DNA of 64,000 bases from Zonotrichia leucophrys gambelii (taxonomy: Eukaryota > Chordata > Aves > Passeriformes > Passerellidae). Shown in pieces: positions 12,750-25,858 of the stretch. The stretch's first letter is position 1; each line of letters opens with the position of its first letter. The notes below the pieces were generated by a model. That model made no database searches. It saw nothing but the letters and a program-made list of their open reading frames with translations, and had not been told where the DNA came from. The DNA lies in assembly GCF_028769735.1 (NCBI RefSeq), contig NC_088171.1:139459917-139523916 (forward strand). Reading direction: 5' to 3'. The translations under genes were made by a program, and so were the position numbers.

Positions 12750-13345
12750 ATGTATTTTACCATAAACTTTATTAGCAACAAAAGAGGTTTCCTGTTTCAC
12801 ATTGAGGATAGGTAGGAATGCCCAGGCACCTCCCCTAAGGGCAGGGGGGTTTTGCTCTGTCTTTTGCAATAGATTCTGGATCTGTTGCAACACTTGGATC
12901 ATGCGCATTCCTCTGGTGGAGGGCCTCAGGGAAGAGCCTGAGGGCATTTTAGGGGACTTTAATGGTTTTTGACACCTTTTAAGATATCAGAGCTGCCTCT
13001 CACATCAGCAGTTGAGTCAGTTATGCTCCATCAACCCTTACCCTGGGAGGAGAGAGGAGGAATTTTACATCTAAGCACTTGTGTAGGGGAGGACAACCAC
13101 CATGATAAAAGGTGCCATCCCACTCTGCAGTGTCAAAGATGGCCCCTTCTGTCTTGTGGGAATTGCCACCACACCCATAAATTTACCCCTTACCCCTCAG
13201 GGATGCAAACCTGGCCTCAGCAAAGCCCCCTGGCACCTCCACAATTGTTTTGAGTCCTTAACCATTAACAATGCAATCTCTCAGAAGGTGGAGGTGGGGC
13301 TTGGTGAGCACCTGGCAACCAAGCAAGGTAAAACATTCCACATCC
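12750..13345 (-). other. GC-rich block with minus-strand AATAAA; LTR or transcript relic (unclassified)
   Basis: About 600 bases are clearly richer in G and C than the flanks. On the minus strand the block ends in TTGTTGCTAATAAAGTTTAT, a good poly(A) signal near 12769 placed as at the end of an LTR R region or a processed transcript. A short minus-strand frame just upstream reads MIQVLQQIQNLLQKTE, but it is only 66 residues in all and I cannot assign it. Plus-strand frames of 88-94 residues overlap each other and look like chance. The most likely origin is an ERV or LTR insertion in minus orientation; a retrocopied transcript is the alternative. Confidence 0.35.
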
Positions 13346-13683
13346 ATAAAATGAGTAAAAGTATTTAATTTCTTTGATACTATTAGCAAAACAATATAAG
13401 ACCATTTGGCATTAAGCTTCTTGGTCTGTAGTTTTATTGGCAGAGTCTTTGAAAAATGGAAACAAAATTAAACAAAATATCTAAAGTTGTCTACATAATA
13501 ATTTTGACAATATAAACCCAGCAGACTGCTTTTTTAACAGATTTCAAGCTTGAATATTGAGGTCGATTGAGGTTCTAGTCAGAACTGCTTTTAATTATTT
13601 TGTGTAAATGGTATGGTGTTCAAAACCAGTTATTTCCTTTTTGTGTTTGAGACTTTTTTATAAGAAGGAGTTCTCTTCTTCTG

Positions 13684-13710
13684 ATAAATAAATAATAATA
13701 AATAAATAAT
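13684..13710. repeat. AATA/AAT microsatellite
   Basis: Mixed run of AAAT and AAT units, 27 bases long. Confidence 0.85.
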
Positions 13711-16027
13711 GCTAATTATTTCCACAACTGATCACCTTTAGCTAGCCGGGTTCTATTTAGAAAAATTCTGCACCCCTGTTGTTCAGATTATTTTCCTAAA
13801 ACTTTGAAGGTGACTAAATTTAGTTTTTGCTTTATAACTATGGAAACAAGGCCATCTAAACAGAAACTACTTTGTCAAAGACAGTTATATAATAATGTAA
13901 AAGAGCTCTAGCAATGAGTTTATGAGAGGATAAGAAAGACAATAGAATGGACTGCAGTGGGACAGTGAGATAATGTTTATCAGAATGTCAGGAAGCAGTC
14001 TGAGCATTAAATCACCTCACCTTTGTCAAGATCTCTTAAAGGTCACCACAGGAAAATTTTGATGATGAATTTGAAGGAACAGATGCTGCATCCTTGCAGC
14101 AGTTAACAGAATTAAAGGACAAAGGTATTTCATCTAAAAAGTAACAACACGTGTGCTACAGATTTTGTCTTGGACTCTTTGCCTGTAAGATTAACAGATG
14201 GCAAGTGGACCAGGTTGTTGCAAAGAAATCAAGATGTTTGTGCTGGATATTACAAGCAGGTAGCAATCTTCTACCTTCTACCCTTTCAAGGGCATTTTTC
14301 CCACAAAATCATTGTTTTTACAAAAGCATAGTAAATGATGAAAAACAGCATGATGAAAACAGCAACAAGGAAGTTGAGCTATTGACTCTTCCAAAACCCT
14401 CTCTCCTGGTAGGACAGTGGTTTATTAATAATGAAATTAGTCATCTTTACTTTAAAAAACCCAAAAATAAGCCATTTAGATTTTGTTGCCTAGGAAATCT
14501 GGCAGTGCTATAGTACTTGAGATTACTAGATGAAATACAGGTGAAATCCCATAAGAAGGCACATTACAAGTGTGCATGAGGTGACCAGTTTTTACTGCCA
14601 TAGAAACTTTTACTTTTTATGTTGAGCTCTTACTCTTATATGATGTTTAACTTTCTTTTTGCTTCTATAAATTTAAAAACTTTCATAGCTCAGAAAAATA
14701 AATAATTTACTATGATATACAAGGTTGAATATCAATCACTATAATCCTTAATTCATACAATAATACATTTACTGAATGTATTGAAGCCTTGTAACATCCA
14801 AACCAGTAGAAGGATCTAGTTTGTGCCTGATTGAGCAAAATTTACATTATGCACCCTAAAAAGTAGCCAAGGAGCTAAGTAGCTTCTGAGCAAGTAACTC
14901 CCCCACCAAGTCTGAATAATGAGACCAGCTGCAGTTGGAATGTTTTCTGCTTTGAGGAGATTCTTGGTGTCAAATTTAATACTGGCACATGCACTCCTAT
15001 TATCCATGCTTAGCCCAGGGAAAAATATTTCCGAAAAGTTTTTCTGTGAATACATCTTTTAAAGTTTTAATGAGGGGGAATCCCAGTGTTGCCAGTGTAG
15101 GATCCATCTTTGAAAAACAGTTCAATTGAGCTGGGTAGAAATATATTTTATAAATAATTTCCAAGGAGTCAAGACCACGTGCAACTTGGACACATTCTAC
15201 ATTATTTTAAATATCTAGGATTACCTGTTCTCCAAGAAAAACAATAAGAATTTATGGGTTACCAGATGCCGGGGAAAAGAACATAAAAAGCAATTTAAAT
15301 ATAGGGTGGTAGTTGGCACTCACTGGCACACACTCCATAGACTCAAAATCTTCTTCAACAGGAGATTGCAGGCATCCCAGAATGATGAATTGATATACCT
15401 ATTTTCTATGAATTGGTCTAATCAGTGGCCTAATCAAAATTTCAGGCTTCAATAAGAGATTCTGGGCCTGAATCTCCTTCTTTAATTATGTACTGTGTGA
15501 ATAATTTTTTTGTTTGATTATTCCACAGGGTGCCCAACATCTTTTTGTCAAAGAGTAATCATTTCTCTATTCACTCTCTCCATACAAATAATGATCTTTT
15601 AGATGTATAGCTTAACCTTTACTTCATTTTTAAAAAAATTCTTTGCTGTTTCATTTATTTTTACATTACAGTTATTTCACATTTCAAATCACTTGTATTT
15701 TTCTTTCTTTGATTATTTCTACAAATCAATACTGTTAACTCCTTTCAAGAGCACACGGCCAAAAAAAATTAAAAATTTGAGGTGTTGGTGATTTACATAG
15801 ATTTACATAGTTTATTTTATTCACAGTTAATTTCTTAGTAATTTATATTAATATATTTCTCTTTTTTGATCTTCAGCAATGTTTGACTATACATATATTC
15901 AGAAAGCCATGATTCTGAGGTGGTAATGTTTTTCTAGCTAGTAATAGTTTAGTAACTCTCCTTGTGCATATGCACAATAGGGAGTTTGTGGAATTGTCCC
16001 GTTCCCCTTCCCTTCCCCACAAAATGC

Positions 16028-16044
16028 TTTTTTTTTTTTTTTTT
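16028..16044. repeat. T17 homopolymer
   Basis: Seventeen consecutive T in AT-rich DNA. It could be the reverse of an A-tail of a retro-insertion, but no insertion is recognisable next to it. Confidence 0.85.
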
Positions 16045-18267
16045 AATTGATTCACCTGTCCCTCAATATCAGGAAATTCTTCCAGATCCTGCTTTTTGAT
16101 TCTTCTGAAACATGCTACACCAACAAATTTTAATTCTCACTAATCACTTTCTCTTCTGAATTATTTAGATAAAAAGAATAATAGAACTAGTAGAAATAGA
16201 TGTAGTGGTTTGTAGCCAAAATACTTCTTTCTTTCTTTTTAAATATAAAAAAAACCCCACTATTTACTTTTAGAGTAATTTATCATTAATTTGGAGGTGC
16301 CAAAGTTTTCTACCGTCTCTGGATGATTTGTATTTTTATGTGTGTATAAGTAAGCAATCTAATCTATAATTTAAATTTAAGCTCTATGCAAAAAAGTCTA
16401 ATAAAACCTTCATGGAAACAATAAAACAAAGTGCTTATGGCAAGCAAATTTTTGTGCCAAGATATGGACAGAGTTTTAAAATTATTAAAAATTATGGAAT
16501 TTAATCTTGAATTAGATTTGATGATATGGTCATGTATGCTCCTAAGAGAAACAGAATAAATAACAGACTGCTCTAAAATAACAGGAGTATTCATGCAAAC
16601 ATAAAGAGTTTGATTTTCTGTGCATATATCATGCTTACATAGATAATGTAATTGAATCACATTCTATTTGAAAATCCTGGAATTCTGCATCATGGCAATA
16701 CTGTACTCTATATAGAGCAAAGTCTATTTCAGTAACATTAAGTATTTTAAAACAGCTGAATACTATATTTTCTTTAAAAAAATTGACACATTTTTCTTGA
16801 ACATTCTAGACCACATAGTGATATCTTTTCTTCTTGCTATGTGGTTGATAGAAAGAGCAGGGACCAAAGTAAACAAGAGGAGTTATTCTTTTCAATGTTC
16901 TCTAAATAACTCAGTGGAAATTAGATAAAGAAGAGATGTTATCTATGTCAGTAATATAACGACACTAATTAAGTTTAACATCCTTAGAAGTGTTGGCTTA
17001 GTCCTACTTAAAACTAAACAAACAGATTATGCTTGGCTCAGAAAACAGACAACTTGTTTTATAATAAAGTAATAAAAGAAATTAAAGCAGCAATCTGTTC
17101 AGGTGAAAACATTTCAGCAGTCTTGGGTTATCAGCCTTAACACAGGCAGCCCAGGAGTACTTGTAAGAGTTGTTACTGTTGCTTGTGTCCTGATCGCTGT
17201 TTCTCTGGCCAAATAAAACTGGCAGAGCTGACAGACTTAAATGACTTCCAGTTTAGAACTGAATAAAGATTACTTGAGCTTTTCATCAATCAAAAGTGAA
17301 AATTTACATCAGCTCTATTTGTGCTGAGGTAATTTTTCACCTGTCTCCAAACAGATTGTATTTCATGTTCTTCCAAAATATATCTTATTCAGTCTTAAAC
17401 AGACATTTCCTGTTTTCAATTTTCTCTCTTCATTCTATTAAAATAATCTCAAACATAAAAATATATTTTGTTGGGGAATATTGATATTCATGCAAAGTTA
17501 GATTTCCATTAGGGGGAAAAAAAAAAGCCACAAAGCAAAAAAAAAACAATGAAAGAAAACCCAACCAGAAAATTTTTTTCAAAAATTTAATGAGTATTTT
17601 TACCTCTGTGTCTTTACAATACAGGATAAAAAAGCAATGTTCTGATATTGATTATTTTTTTCTTTTTCTTTTTTAATTTTGCTGTTGGCTAATGTTGATC
17701 AATGGCATAGAATTAGATCTGAAGAATTATGGACTATGAATAATGAATTACGAATAATGCTAAGTCTGTTTATAATAATTTATAGAATCTCAATAATTCC
17801 ATGTAAAATCTGATAGGATAAGCCTGGAGGAAGTAATATTTTTTTTCTTGTTGTTATAGTGAGAAAACACAGATCTGAGAAAGAAATTTTATGGTAATAA
17901 AAATAATGGATAAAAAAAACTTATTCGCTTAAAATGAAGGATTAGAATGGATGGCTGCCCTGAAAAACATGCAGAATATCTTTAGGCATCAACACAAAAT
18001 ATGAAGTAAAGGGAGAGATGTTTGTACAAACTAATCTAGATGTTAAATTGGTGTATCTTTGAGATAGACCTTCTATATCCATTCTTCTTTTCCCTGAAAG
18101 TCTCTGGATCTGAGAGGACACAAACAAAAATAGAGGGGTTTTTTTTGCAAAAAGCAATTAGAAATATTAATTTACTTTGACATAAAACTGAAACAAATTT
18201 TACTAAGAATGAAAAAATCTTATGGAAATGGTCTCAAAGAATTTGGATCAAAATGGGCTTTTCTGTA

Positions 18268-18505
18268 CAATCAAATCAATGGTTAAAATTGGAAAAGACC
18301 AGAGTGGGTCATCAGGTCCAACCTCTCCTAGAGTACATTCCACAGGATTTTGTCCAGACAGATCTTGAATACCTCCAGAGAAAGAAAGAGGAAGAGAGAT
18401 CTGCAACCTCTCTGGGTGATCTCTTCCAGTGTGTCGTCACCTGCACCATAAAGTTCTGCCTCATATTCAGGTGGAACCTCCTGAAACACAGGAGGGTTTT
18501 CCTAT
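18268..18505 (-). mobile_element. CR1 LINE 3' end
   Basis: On the plus strand the block runs from TTGGAAAAGACCAGAGTGGG through GGTCCAACCTCTCC, TGTCCAGACAGATCTTGAAT, CAACCTCTCTGGG and TTCAGGTGGAACCTCCTG. This is the reverse complement of the 3' part of a CR1 subfamily (end of ORF2 and 3' UTR). It is strongly 5' truncated, as usual for CR1, and has small internal changes. The 110-residue plus-strand frame through it is a by-product. Confidence 0.85.
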
Positions 18506-18839
18506 TATTTTATGAAACAACATACCTCATTTATAATCTTAAACTACTGCCAAATTTTTATACATTGCCAATGCGTTTTTTGTGAAAAATACAGCAACCC
18601 CCTCCCCCATCGATAACTGAACTATATTTTGCATCATGTTGCAAGATGACTATATTTATTAAATTTCAGTGGCTGGTCATATTTCAGAATTTTTCAATTC
18701 AAGCATATAATGCAAATAAGAAAATGTTTATTACAAGTCTTGTTGATAAATTGCATTGATAAAAGAAATTCCTAATAAAAAAGGAATGAGTCTGAAGATT
18801 AAAAAATGAACTACTGCCATATATAATAAACAGATAGAA

Positions 18840-19150
18840 ATTTTTGTTTAATAACAGACTCTATGGAGTTGGCAAGATGGGTGTCACTTTGTCATCCTGG
18901 CTGGATTCTCCCAGTCTTGCCCTCAGGTCAGCAAAGCAGTAGATTTTTCCTGGGTGGCATCTTGCACATATAGCCGCCCCTGAATGTGTAGAAGAGCATT
19001 CAGTATCACTGCTTGCTGATCCCTCCTTCCCCTGAGAACCAAGGTATTGCTACAGGAGAGAAGGCAACAGCCCCCTGTCCCCCCTGGGGTTTGCTCAGAC
19101 CTTAGCTCTGCAGCCAAAAACAGTCTGAAGCAACCTCAGGTAAGCTGGTG
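18840..19150. other. GC-richer block of unknown origin
   Basis: This stretch has C-rich and G-rich runs (for example CCCCCTGTCCCCCCTGGGG near 19073) inside AT-rich DNA. A 64-residue minus-strand frame covers part of it without known motifs. It may be a decayed LTR or other repeat. No family could be recognised. Confidence 0.3.
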
Positions 19151-21690
19151 GAGATGCACAGACTTGGAAAGATTAATCTATCAAGTCGAGGATATCAGGA
19201 AGTCTTATTATACACTTTTCTGATAGATTAGTTGGAGTTGTTTGCTTTTTGTTTCGTTCTGAGCTGTTATTTAGTTTTTCTTAAAACCTCTGAAGTCTGT
19301 GGGCATCCTAGTGCCTTTCATTTGGAATCTAAGAAAGAAAATAGTAACTTCCATAAAAGGTTTAGATTGTATTACCTTACTCCATGTCTGGAATGATTTG
19401 AAGAACTCCAAATAAAAAAAATGAAAGATTAGTTGCCTACTTTGTGCATATTTATTCTTTACACTATTTGAATACGTCAAATGTTAACCTTTCTCTCTTC
19501 ATCCTTCATAATAAGAGGAATATCTTATGAAATGAAGATTTTATATTAGAAATTAGAAAATTAGAATATGTAAGTAGTAATGTCTAATTTCAGATATCAC
19601 TTTTGGGTCTTTTCTGTACTTTTTGGACACCCTAGTAGGTCATTCTCTCCATGACAGATTATTACATGTGTTACTTTCATAGTTTGGGAAATAGTAGACT
19701 AAAATATTTCAGTCTGTCTATTTTAGATATCAAGTATGGGAGATGTAGAGTTTTGAAGAAGTTATTTTTTATCTCTGTATTTGGTTGTGTTCCAAACTGA
19801 GGTTGAATATAGCTTGTCCTTTTGATTTATATGCTTTTACATACAAAAAGTTTCCACTGTATACATAGGGACAGAATTAGGTCCACTGGGTTATTACTAT
19901 TCATTGAAAAAAAAGCAGAAAATCTGCTGGTATTTCAGTCTTCCTCATTTAAAACCTCTTACTAGTGGAAGGTAAGATCCATTTACAGACTTTAACTATA
20001 TTCTTCTGAAAAAGAATCTTACTTTTCTTCTCTGATGTCATTTAAAGGGCAAGATGAGAACATATTGAAAGAAAATCATGTATCTTCATTCCTTCAAATA
20101 AACTGAATGACCTTTTCTTGAAATTTGAAGCAATATGTTTTTCATTAAGTGTTTCATATTGTGCAGTTTTTATCATGTGACTCAGTGGGAATAGACTTGT
20201 TATTAATGGACAGATACACATGATAGCTCTATTTAAAATGTAAGGTAAGAAAGCTTTAAAACCCTTTTGAAATGTTAGTTTTACTTGAAACGTCATAGAA
20301 GATCATGTGCTAGAATCATACCACCTTAATTCTGCAAAATGAATTTTAAAAGCTTACATTTTTGAGGAACTGGGGAAATATTAATTTTCTTTTTTTTTCC
20401 TATCTTAATGGCTAAATCTCCACTCTGTCAGTGTGCAAGGCTTTAAAGAAAAAATAATGGTATTATAGTTTTCATGTGTGAGGGTAAAAGTAAGTGGAAT
20501 AGTCTCTAAATTCAGGCTAATGCAGAAGAAGGAATAAGCAAAGCACAGTTGACAACTAAGCAGGAAAACATGTTTTAGCCACAAGTCAAGTCAAATTGCC
20601 AAAAAAGAAAACCAAATTTGAATAAAGAAAAAGAAAGCCTTGGCCTATATACACAACGAAGTTGCATAAAAATAAATAGTCCTTATGTCCTATGAAAGAA
20701 TAAGAAGTGAAAATGAACGCTTACAATAAAACATCACAGCTGCACACTAAGGAACACATTCCAAAGTGATGGCAAATGCACTCCACAGAATCCTAGAACC
20801 TCAAGCAAATTTAAAATAAATAAATAAGTAACAAAAAGAGAAATGAGAGAAAAAGGAAACGTTAATGAGAACTCAAGACCAACTAGTTCTAAGAATAGCA
20901 CAATATAATTTATTGAATTTGCTTTCAGTGATTAAAATATAGATGAAAAAGATAGAGTTCCTGCTCTCTTTTTCCAAACCATAAACGACAAAAAGTAAGT
21001 AAGACTTCAGGAAAATTCAGCCTAAGATGTCTGACTTCATTTCAGATCCCCAAGGAAGTTCTCACAGATAGATGTACCATCTTTCACATCACATTTTAAC
21101 CTTGACTAATGAGAAGAGTACTTGTACTTGAATCTAGAAAAAAAGAGACAATCAAATCTCCATATGTATGGGGAACTCATAAGTAATACAAACATATTTT
21201 CCAACTTTTCCTGTATTTGCTTCAGAAGAGACATTTGTCCCTAATAAATTTTGTGAAAGAAATAATGTAACAATCATCAGTAAACTATTGCTATGACAGT
21301 AGGAAACAAATAACTGATTAACCAAGAACACAATACCCTACTGCTAAATTACTTTATCTGGTGATTTTATTAGCCATGTTTTTGAAATAACCACATGGTA
21401 TTTTCACCACATACAGACAATAAGGTCATTAATTTATGTCCTACTACAAAATAAAAAGGATTTTGCAATCAAAGACAGTAAGAGGAAAAAGCAACTTTTT
21501 CCCAATAAATAAGATCAATAAAAGATTAAAAATTAAAAATAATATTTATAACTTGGTTGGATGTATATTAAAATTGGTAGTTATCAAGATGTAAGTCCTG
21601 AATTTATTTCTGTGTCTAATATGCCTTTTTTATGGCACATGTTATATGAAAGATGAGAAGTTTTACATACAATTTTGTAGCTCTCAAGTG

Positions 21691-21745
21691 TTAGATTAGA
21701 TAATCCTTAGATAGATTAGATAATAGCTTAGATAATATTAGATAA
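21691..21745. repeat. Imperfect TTAGATAA-type short repeats
   Basis: About seven (T)AGAT units are spaced by AAT-rich linkers over 55 bases. The order is irregular, so it is a degenerate simple repeat rather than a clean microsatellite. Confidence 0.7.
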
Positions 21746-22028
21746 CTCTACTATTAAAAAAAACCCACAAAAAATATAGCCAATATTAACACTGTAACAG
21801 AAGGATAGTATTGACTTATTTTCTTTTATACTAGGTTTAATTTTGTAAATTTTTGAACTATTCTCTTCAGATACAAAATTTTTTGTTGCTCTGTTTTGAG
21901 AACAGTGTAAACAAAAGTAGAGAAACCCTTCTCAAATGAAGAAAAAATCCTTTTAGATATCTGAGATCAAGTATTTACCTGTGCTTGTAATCACTTCTAC
22001 TGAAACTAATAACTCTGCATCTTGCCAC

Positions 22029-22048
22029 AAATAAATAAATAAATAAAT
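22029..22048. repeat. AAAT microsatellite
   Basis: Five perfect AAAT units. Confidence 0.9.
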
Positions 22049-24379
22049 GATAAGGAAATAAATAAGACAAGGGGCATGTGCATGGCTGAGTAGATTTGGG
22101 TTTAAGAACTATTGTCAACATGCAAACAAAGCTATGTACCTCTATATTTAACATTGTCTTTTCTACTGAGCAACAGTTGCTTTGGAGAATATTACTTCTT
22201 AGGGAAAGATTAGGCTAAGAGGCTTAGTTACCATGGCTCTAGGATTTAGTGTACATGTTTGATAAGATTTCCTATGCCCTTCCTCCTCTGTTACAACCTT
22301 AATTTTATATTTTTATTTCTGCAGTAGAAAGTAAAATTAATAACTGCCAAAAATTACAATACTTCTAAAACAGAATATAGCCTCCCATTCAAAAAACTAG
22401 CTATTCATAGCTTCCTTGTCAAGTTTTCTGTGTTTATATCTCATAAATCTTTAGCTTAACAGGCAATGAATGGAAGAATAAGGAAAAAATATTTCTCGCA
22501 TAGACATCTTGAATCTGAGGTTAAAAGTATGGAACACAGCTACAGATGGAATATCCTCATCTTCTATTGTCAAAAAGAAGGTCTTCTATAATCTATTGTA
22601 CTCACAGGGCTTACAGCAGAACTTTCAGGTATTGAAGTGAAAAGTAGATTGAAATCTTTGGTTCAATAGGTAGCCTTGTTCATATACCACATCCTGTACT
22701 ATTGCAAAGAACACCAGTAGGGATTCTCCTTTGTAGTACACCATAGGTATTGTGTATAATTGGTTATCACCATAAGTTCTTAAAACAAACAAATAATCCA
22801 AAACCCCTGACTAAACTGCCAAAAACTCATCAAAAATCTCATTTAAAGCTGCCTTAGGTCAAACATTGAATAAAATCACAACTTTATTTTATGATTCTGT
22901 ACATGAGTTGTCTCATTCCTTTTGAAATACACGAGATGACATCAAGAAGTTTTTGATTTAGGACTGTAATTGTCCTTTTCAGAACGATATTGAACTGAAC
23001 AGTTTTCCAAAATCCTAGTCAGCTGTTACATGCTTGAAATATTTCTAGTTGAAAAGATTTTTTTTTTCTTGTTGTCTCTTTTAATGTATTGAATAGAATA
23101 ATTTAGAGAGGTAACATTTTTTGCATTTTTGAGGATTGGTCTTTCACATTCATAAATAAGGAACTTTCAGTTATACTGACATTTAAGCTCATTTACCTTC
23201 CCTGTCAGTTAAGTTCATCTACCTTCTCTTTGAAGGAGCATAGCTATATTTAATTGATACAGAAGAGGAGTGAGAACATTATAATGAAGATTCTATAATT
23301 TTTTGTATTGGTTTTGAAGGATCCTTTTTCAAGGCAGAATGAAGTGAGACCCCGTGGGAGATGTATGAAAGTCTCCAACATTTTTTTTTCACTTCCCTGA
23401 AGTAGCTTTATCATTATATTTGGACCAGTGAAGAAATAGAAACATCCAAAGCTTTATGAATCCCGAGTATTGGAAAACTATGAGTAGAACAAATGAAAAA
23501 TCATGTATGTGAGAGGTTTCTTTTATTTACATATTATGCAAATAAGATATAACTGCTAGATGCACTAATGTTTACTTTTCAAGTTTGCCTGAAGGGACTA
23601 GGAATGTACTGGGTTTAAAATAGAAAGCTTAAATTCTCATAAAAATATATCAAATCCTGACAGAGTTTTCAGGGGAAAAAAAACCTGCTAGGATTAGAAA
23701 TAAACTGAACTGAAGCACTCAATGCAGCAACACTGGAGAAGTAAATGGAATTAGATCACCCAACTCTGAAAAAATTCTTTGAACTATCATGAGTTTCAAT
23801 ATCTTATAGACATCTGAAACCTTTAACCACTACTTCTCTATATACGTTTCCTAATATAATATTTACCTATAAATTTGAATATTGAATTTTCTCAGTCCCT
23901 CAGTGACTCTTGTGTGTTGCTTATAATGAACAGGTATAGAAATGTTCAGGAGTGTCAAACATGGCTATTTTGCCAATAAATTTCAAGTGAAAAAAAAAAA
24001 ATCTGTTTACTGGATTAAGTATAAAACCTGAGAAACCCTATAGTAGGAACTCTCTTTTACTTCAGTTGCAGATTCTGAGTTAGGGGGAAGAAACACATTT
24101 TACTGTAGGACATTATTTACTATATGACAGTTTTACAGTGTGTTATTATAAAGCACCAATGGGTAATATGGAACTGTTTAATAATTTGGAGTTTCCTTCC
24201 AACTTTGTATATATATAAACTAAGAAAATTATACCAAAACTGTCATTAAGTCCTTAGGTTTCTAAAAGTTCTGGCAAAATTAAAGAAAACTAGAGGACTA
24301 ATTTCTGCTATATGAGGATTTCAGTGTAAAATGCAGTTTGATTTATTAATTAAATATGCATTTAAAAAGATGTCCATGT

Positions 24380-24409
24380 GCATGTCCATCCTATCCTGGA
24401 TGGACATGC
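24380..24409. repeat. Perfect 12-bp inverted repeat (hairpin)
   Basis: Arm GCATGTCCATCC (24380-24391), loop TATCCT, and the exactly complementary arm GGATGGACATGC (24398-24409). A further copy of ATGTCCAT sits just upstream (24370-24377). No tail of T follows that would suggest RNA polymerase III termination. Confidence 0.95.
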
Positions 24410-25181
24410 TTCTTTCTCTTTCAACATGTTAAACTTTGCAAGTCTCTATAAGTCTTGTTGAACTTCTCAGCATTACAAATGTAAAACATTGTAAAATCAG
24501 AAACAGAGCCCCAGCTCTGTATTAGATTTTATGCATAAGAAATATTAGAATAAAATAAAATACTCCTTTCCCCCCATAATTTGAATAAATATAATTAATA
24601 AATATTATAGGCAAAACTTGTCAAAAGTTTCATTCTTAGTTTCAGTTTTCAAATTCACCTTGGAAAAGAAATTAAATCATGGTTGGTTTATTAATAAACC
24701 AGTAAGCGAAAACACTTCTTGAACAGTACAAAAAAAATAAATATACCTCATTCTATATTTGGTTCAAATGGAACTGTTTGTCAGTCATCATGGTTTTTTT
24801 GAAAATACAACAGCTGTGTTTGACTGCTGGCCTGAAGTGCACCTTATAGGATGTTGAACTGGCAAGAATTTAAATGCATGGTAGACCATTGCATTTATTG
24901 ATGACAGGAGATGGTGAATCATCATCATTCTTTCCCTTAGTCCCCTACCTCATGCACATTCATAATTTATTCTCATATCATATGTTGAAACTTTGAATAG
25001 GGGTCAAAGGTTTTACTACAATGTTTCAACTTTAAGGTTTGCAGGTAAGCTTAAATGATCTACATAACCTGTTTAATATCAAATGAAATAGAAAAATATG
25101 GAAAATTATATTGTAGCAAATTGTTTTGCACATATCCTCAAAGTTTATAAGCCCATTGCATATAAAGCAAAAGGTAATGGA

Positions 25182-25858
25182 AATTGAAGCTGTACATGAG
25201 CCAGCAATGTGTCTGGGTGGCCAAGAAGTCCAAAGGCATCTTGGCCAATGTCATCCTCTACCAGGAACTGTGCAGCCAGCAGGACCAGGGAAGTGATCAC
25301 CCCCTGTACTCAGCACTGGTGGGGACACACCTGCAGTGCTGCGCTCAGTTCTGTGCCCCTCAATTTAAAGGGGACATTGAGGCACTGATGTGTGTCCAGA
25401 GGAAGGTTACAAGGTTTGTGATGGGTCTAGGAAACATGTCATGTGAGCTGATGGAGCTGGATTCACTGGTCTAAAGTACAGGATGCTCAGGAGGAACCTC
25501 ATTATGCTCTACAAGAACCTGAAAGGAGGGTGTAGTGAGGTGGGGGCTGGACTCCACTGCTGTGTCTGTAGTGACAGGACCAGATGAAATGGTCTTAAGC
25601 TGAGACAGGGGAGATTTAGAGTAGATATCAGAAAAAAAAAATTCACTGTTAGGGTGCTCAGGCATTGGAATAGGTTGCCCAGTGAGATGGTGGAGCCACC
25701 ATCCCTGCAGGTGTTTACAAGGTGTCTGGGTCTGCTGCTGGGTCATCTGGTTTAGTGGTTTAGGGTGATACTGTTGGGTTTGCAGTGGCTGTGCTGGGTG
25801 GATGGTTGGACTTGATGATCTTGCTTGCTCTTTCAACCTCGATGACTCTATGATTCCA
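25182..25858 (+). mobile_element. CR1 LINE, 5'-truncated, with 3' tail
   Basis: The sequence runs from the ORF2 C-terminal part, starting ATGAGCCAGCAATGTGTCTG, to the CR1 3' end with the tail GACTCTATGATTCCATT. The first frame encodes a peptide containing WVAKKSKGILANVILYQELC, which resembles the end of CR1 ORF2 (CALVAKKANGILG.I...). It is interrupted by a stop at about 25474 and by frameshifts after that. It is a dead 5'-truncated copy of about 0.68 kb. Confidence 0.94.

Larger units (their letters stand above)
13346..18267. other. Unique AT-rich DNA, no gene seen
   Basis: No recognised repeat family. It contains an AATA/AAT microsatellite at 13.68 kb, a 17-base T run at 16028-16044 and short chance frames. 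The longest frame (14.15-14.51 kb, 120 residues) is lysine- and leucine-rich, without any motif I know. Confidence 0.6.
19151..25181. other. Six kilobases of AT-rich DNA without recognised repeats or genes
   Basis: The longest stretch in the window where I see neither transposon nor long open frame. It holds small simple repeats (21.7 and 22.03 kb), a perfect hairpin at 24.38 kb and an octamer at 23536-23543. Low repeat content may reflect selective constraint or simply age. Confidence 0.55.

Noticed and set aside
14151..14513. 120-residue plus-strand frame as a gene
   Set aside because: No motif, no repeated or family pattern, and the surrounding DNA is unremarkable. A frame of this length is expected by chance in 64 kb.
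25184..25474. 96-residue plus-strand frame as an independent gene
   Set aside because: It is the last part of CR1 ORF2, ended by a stop and followed by frameshifts.
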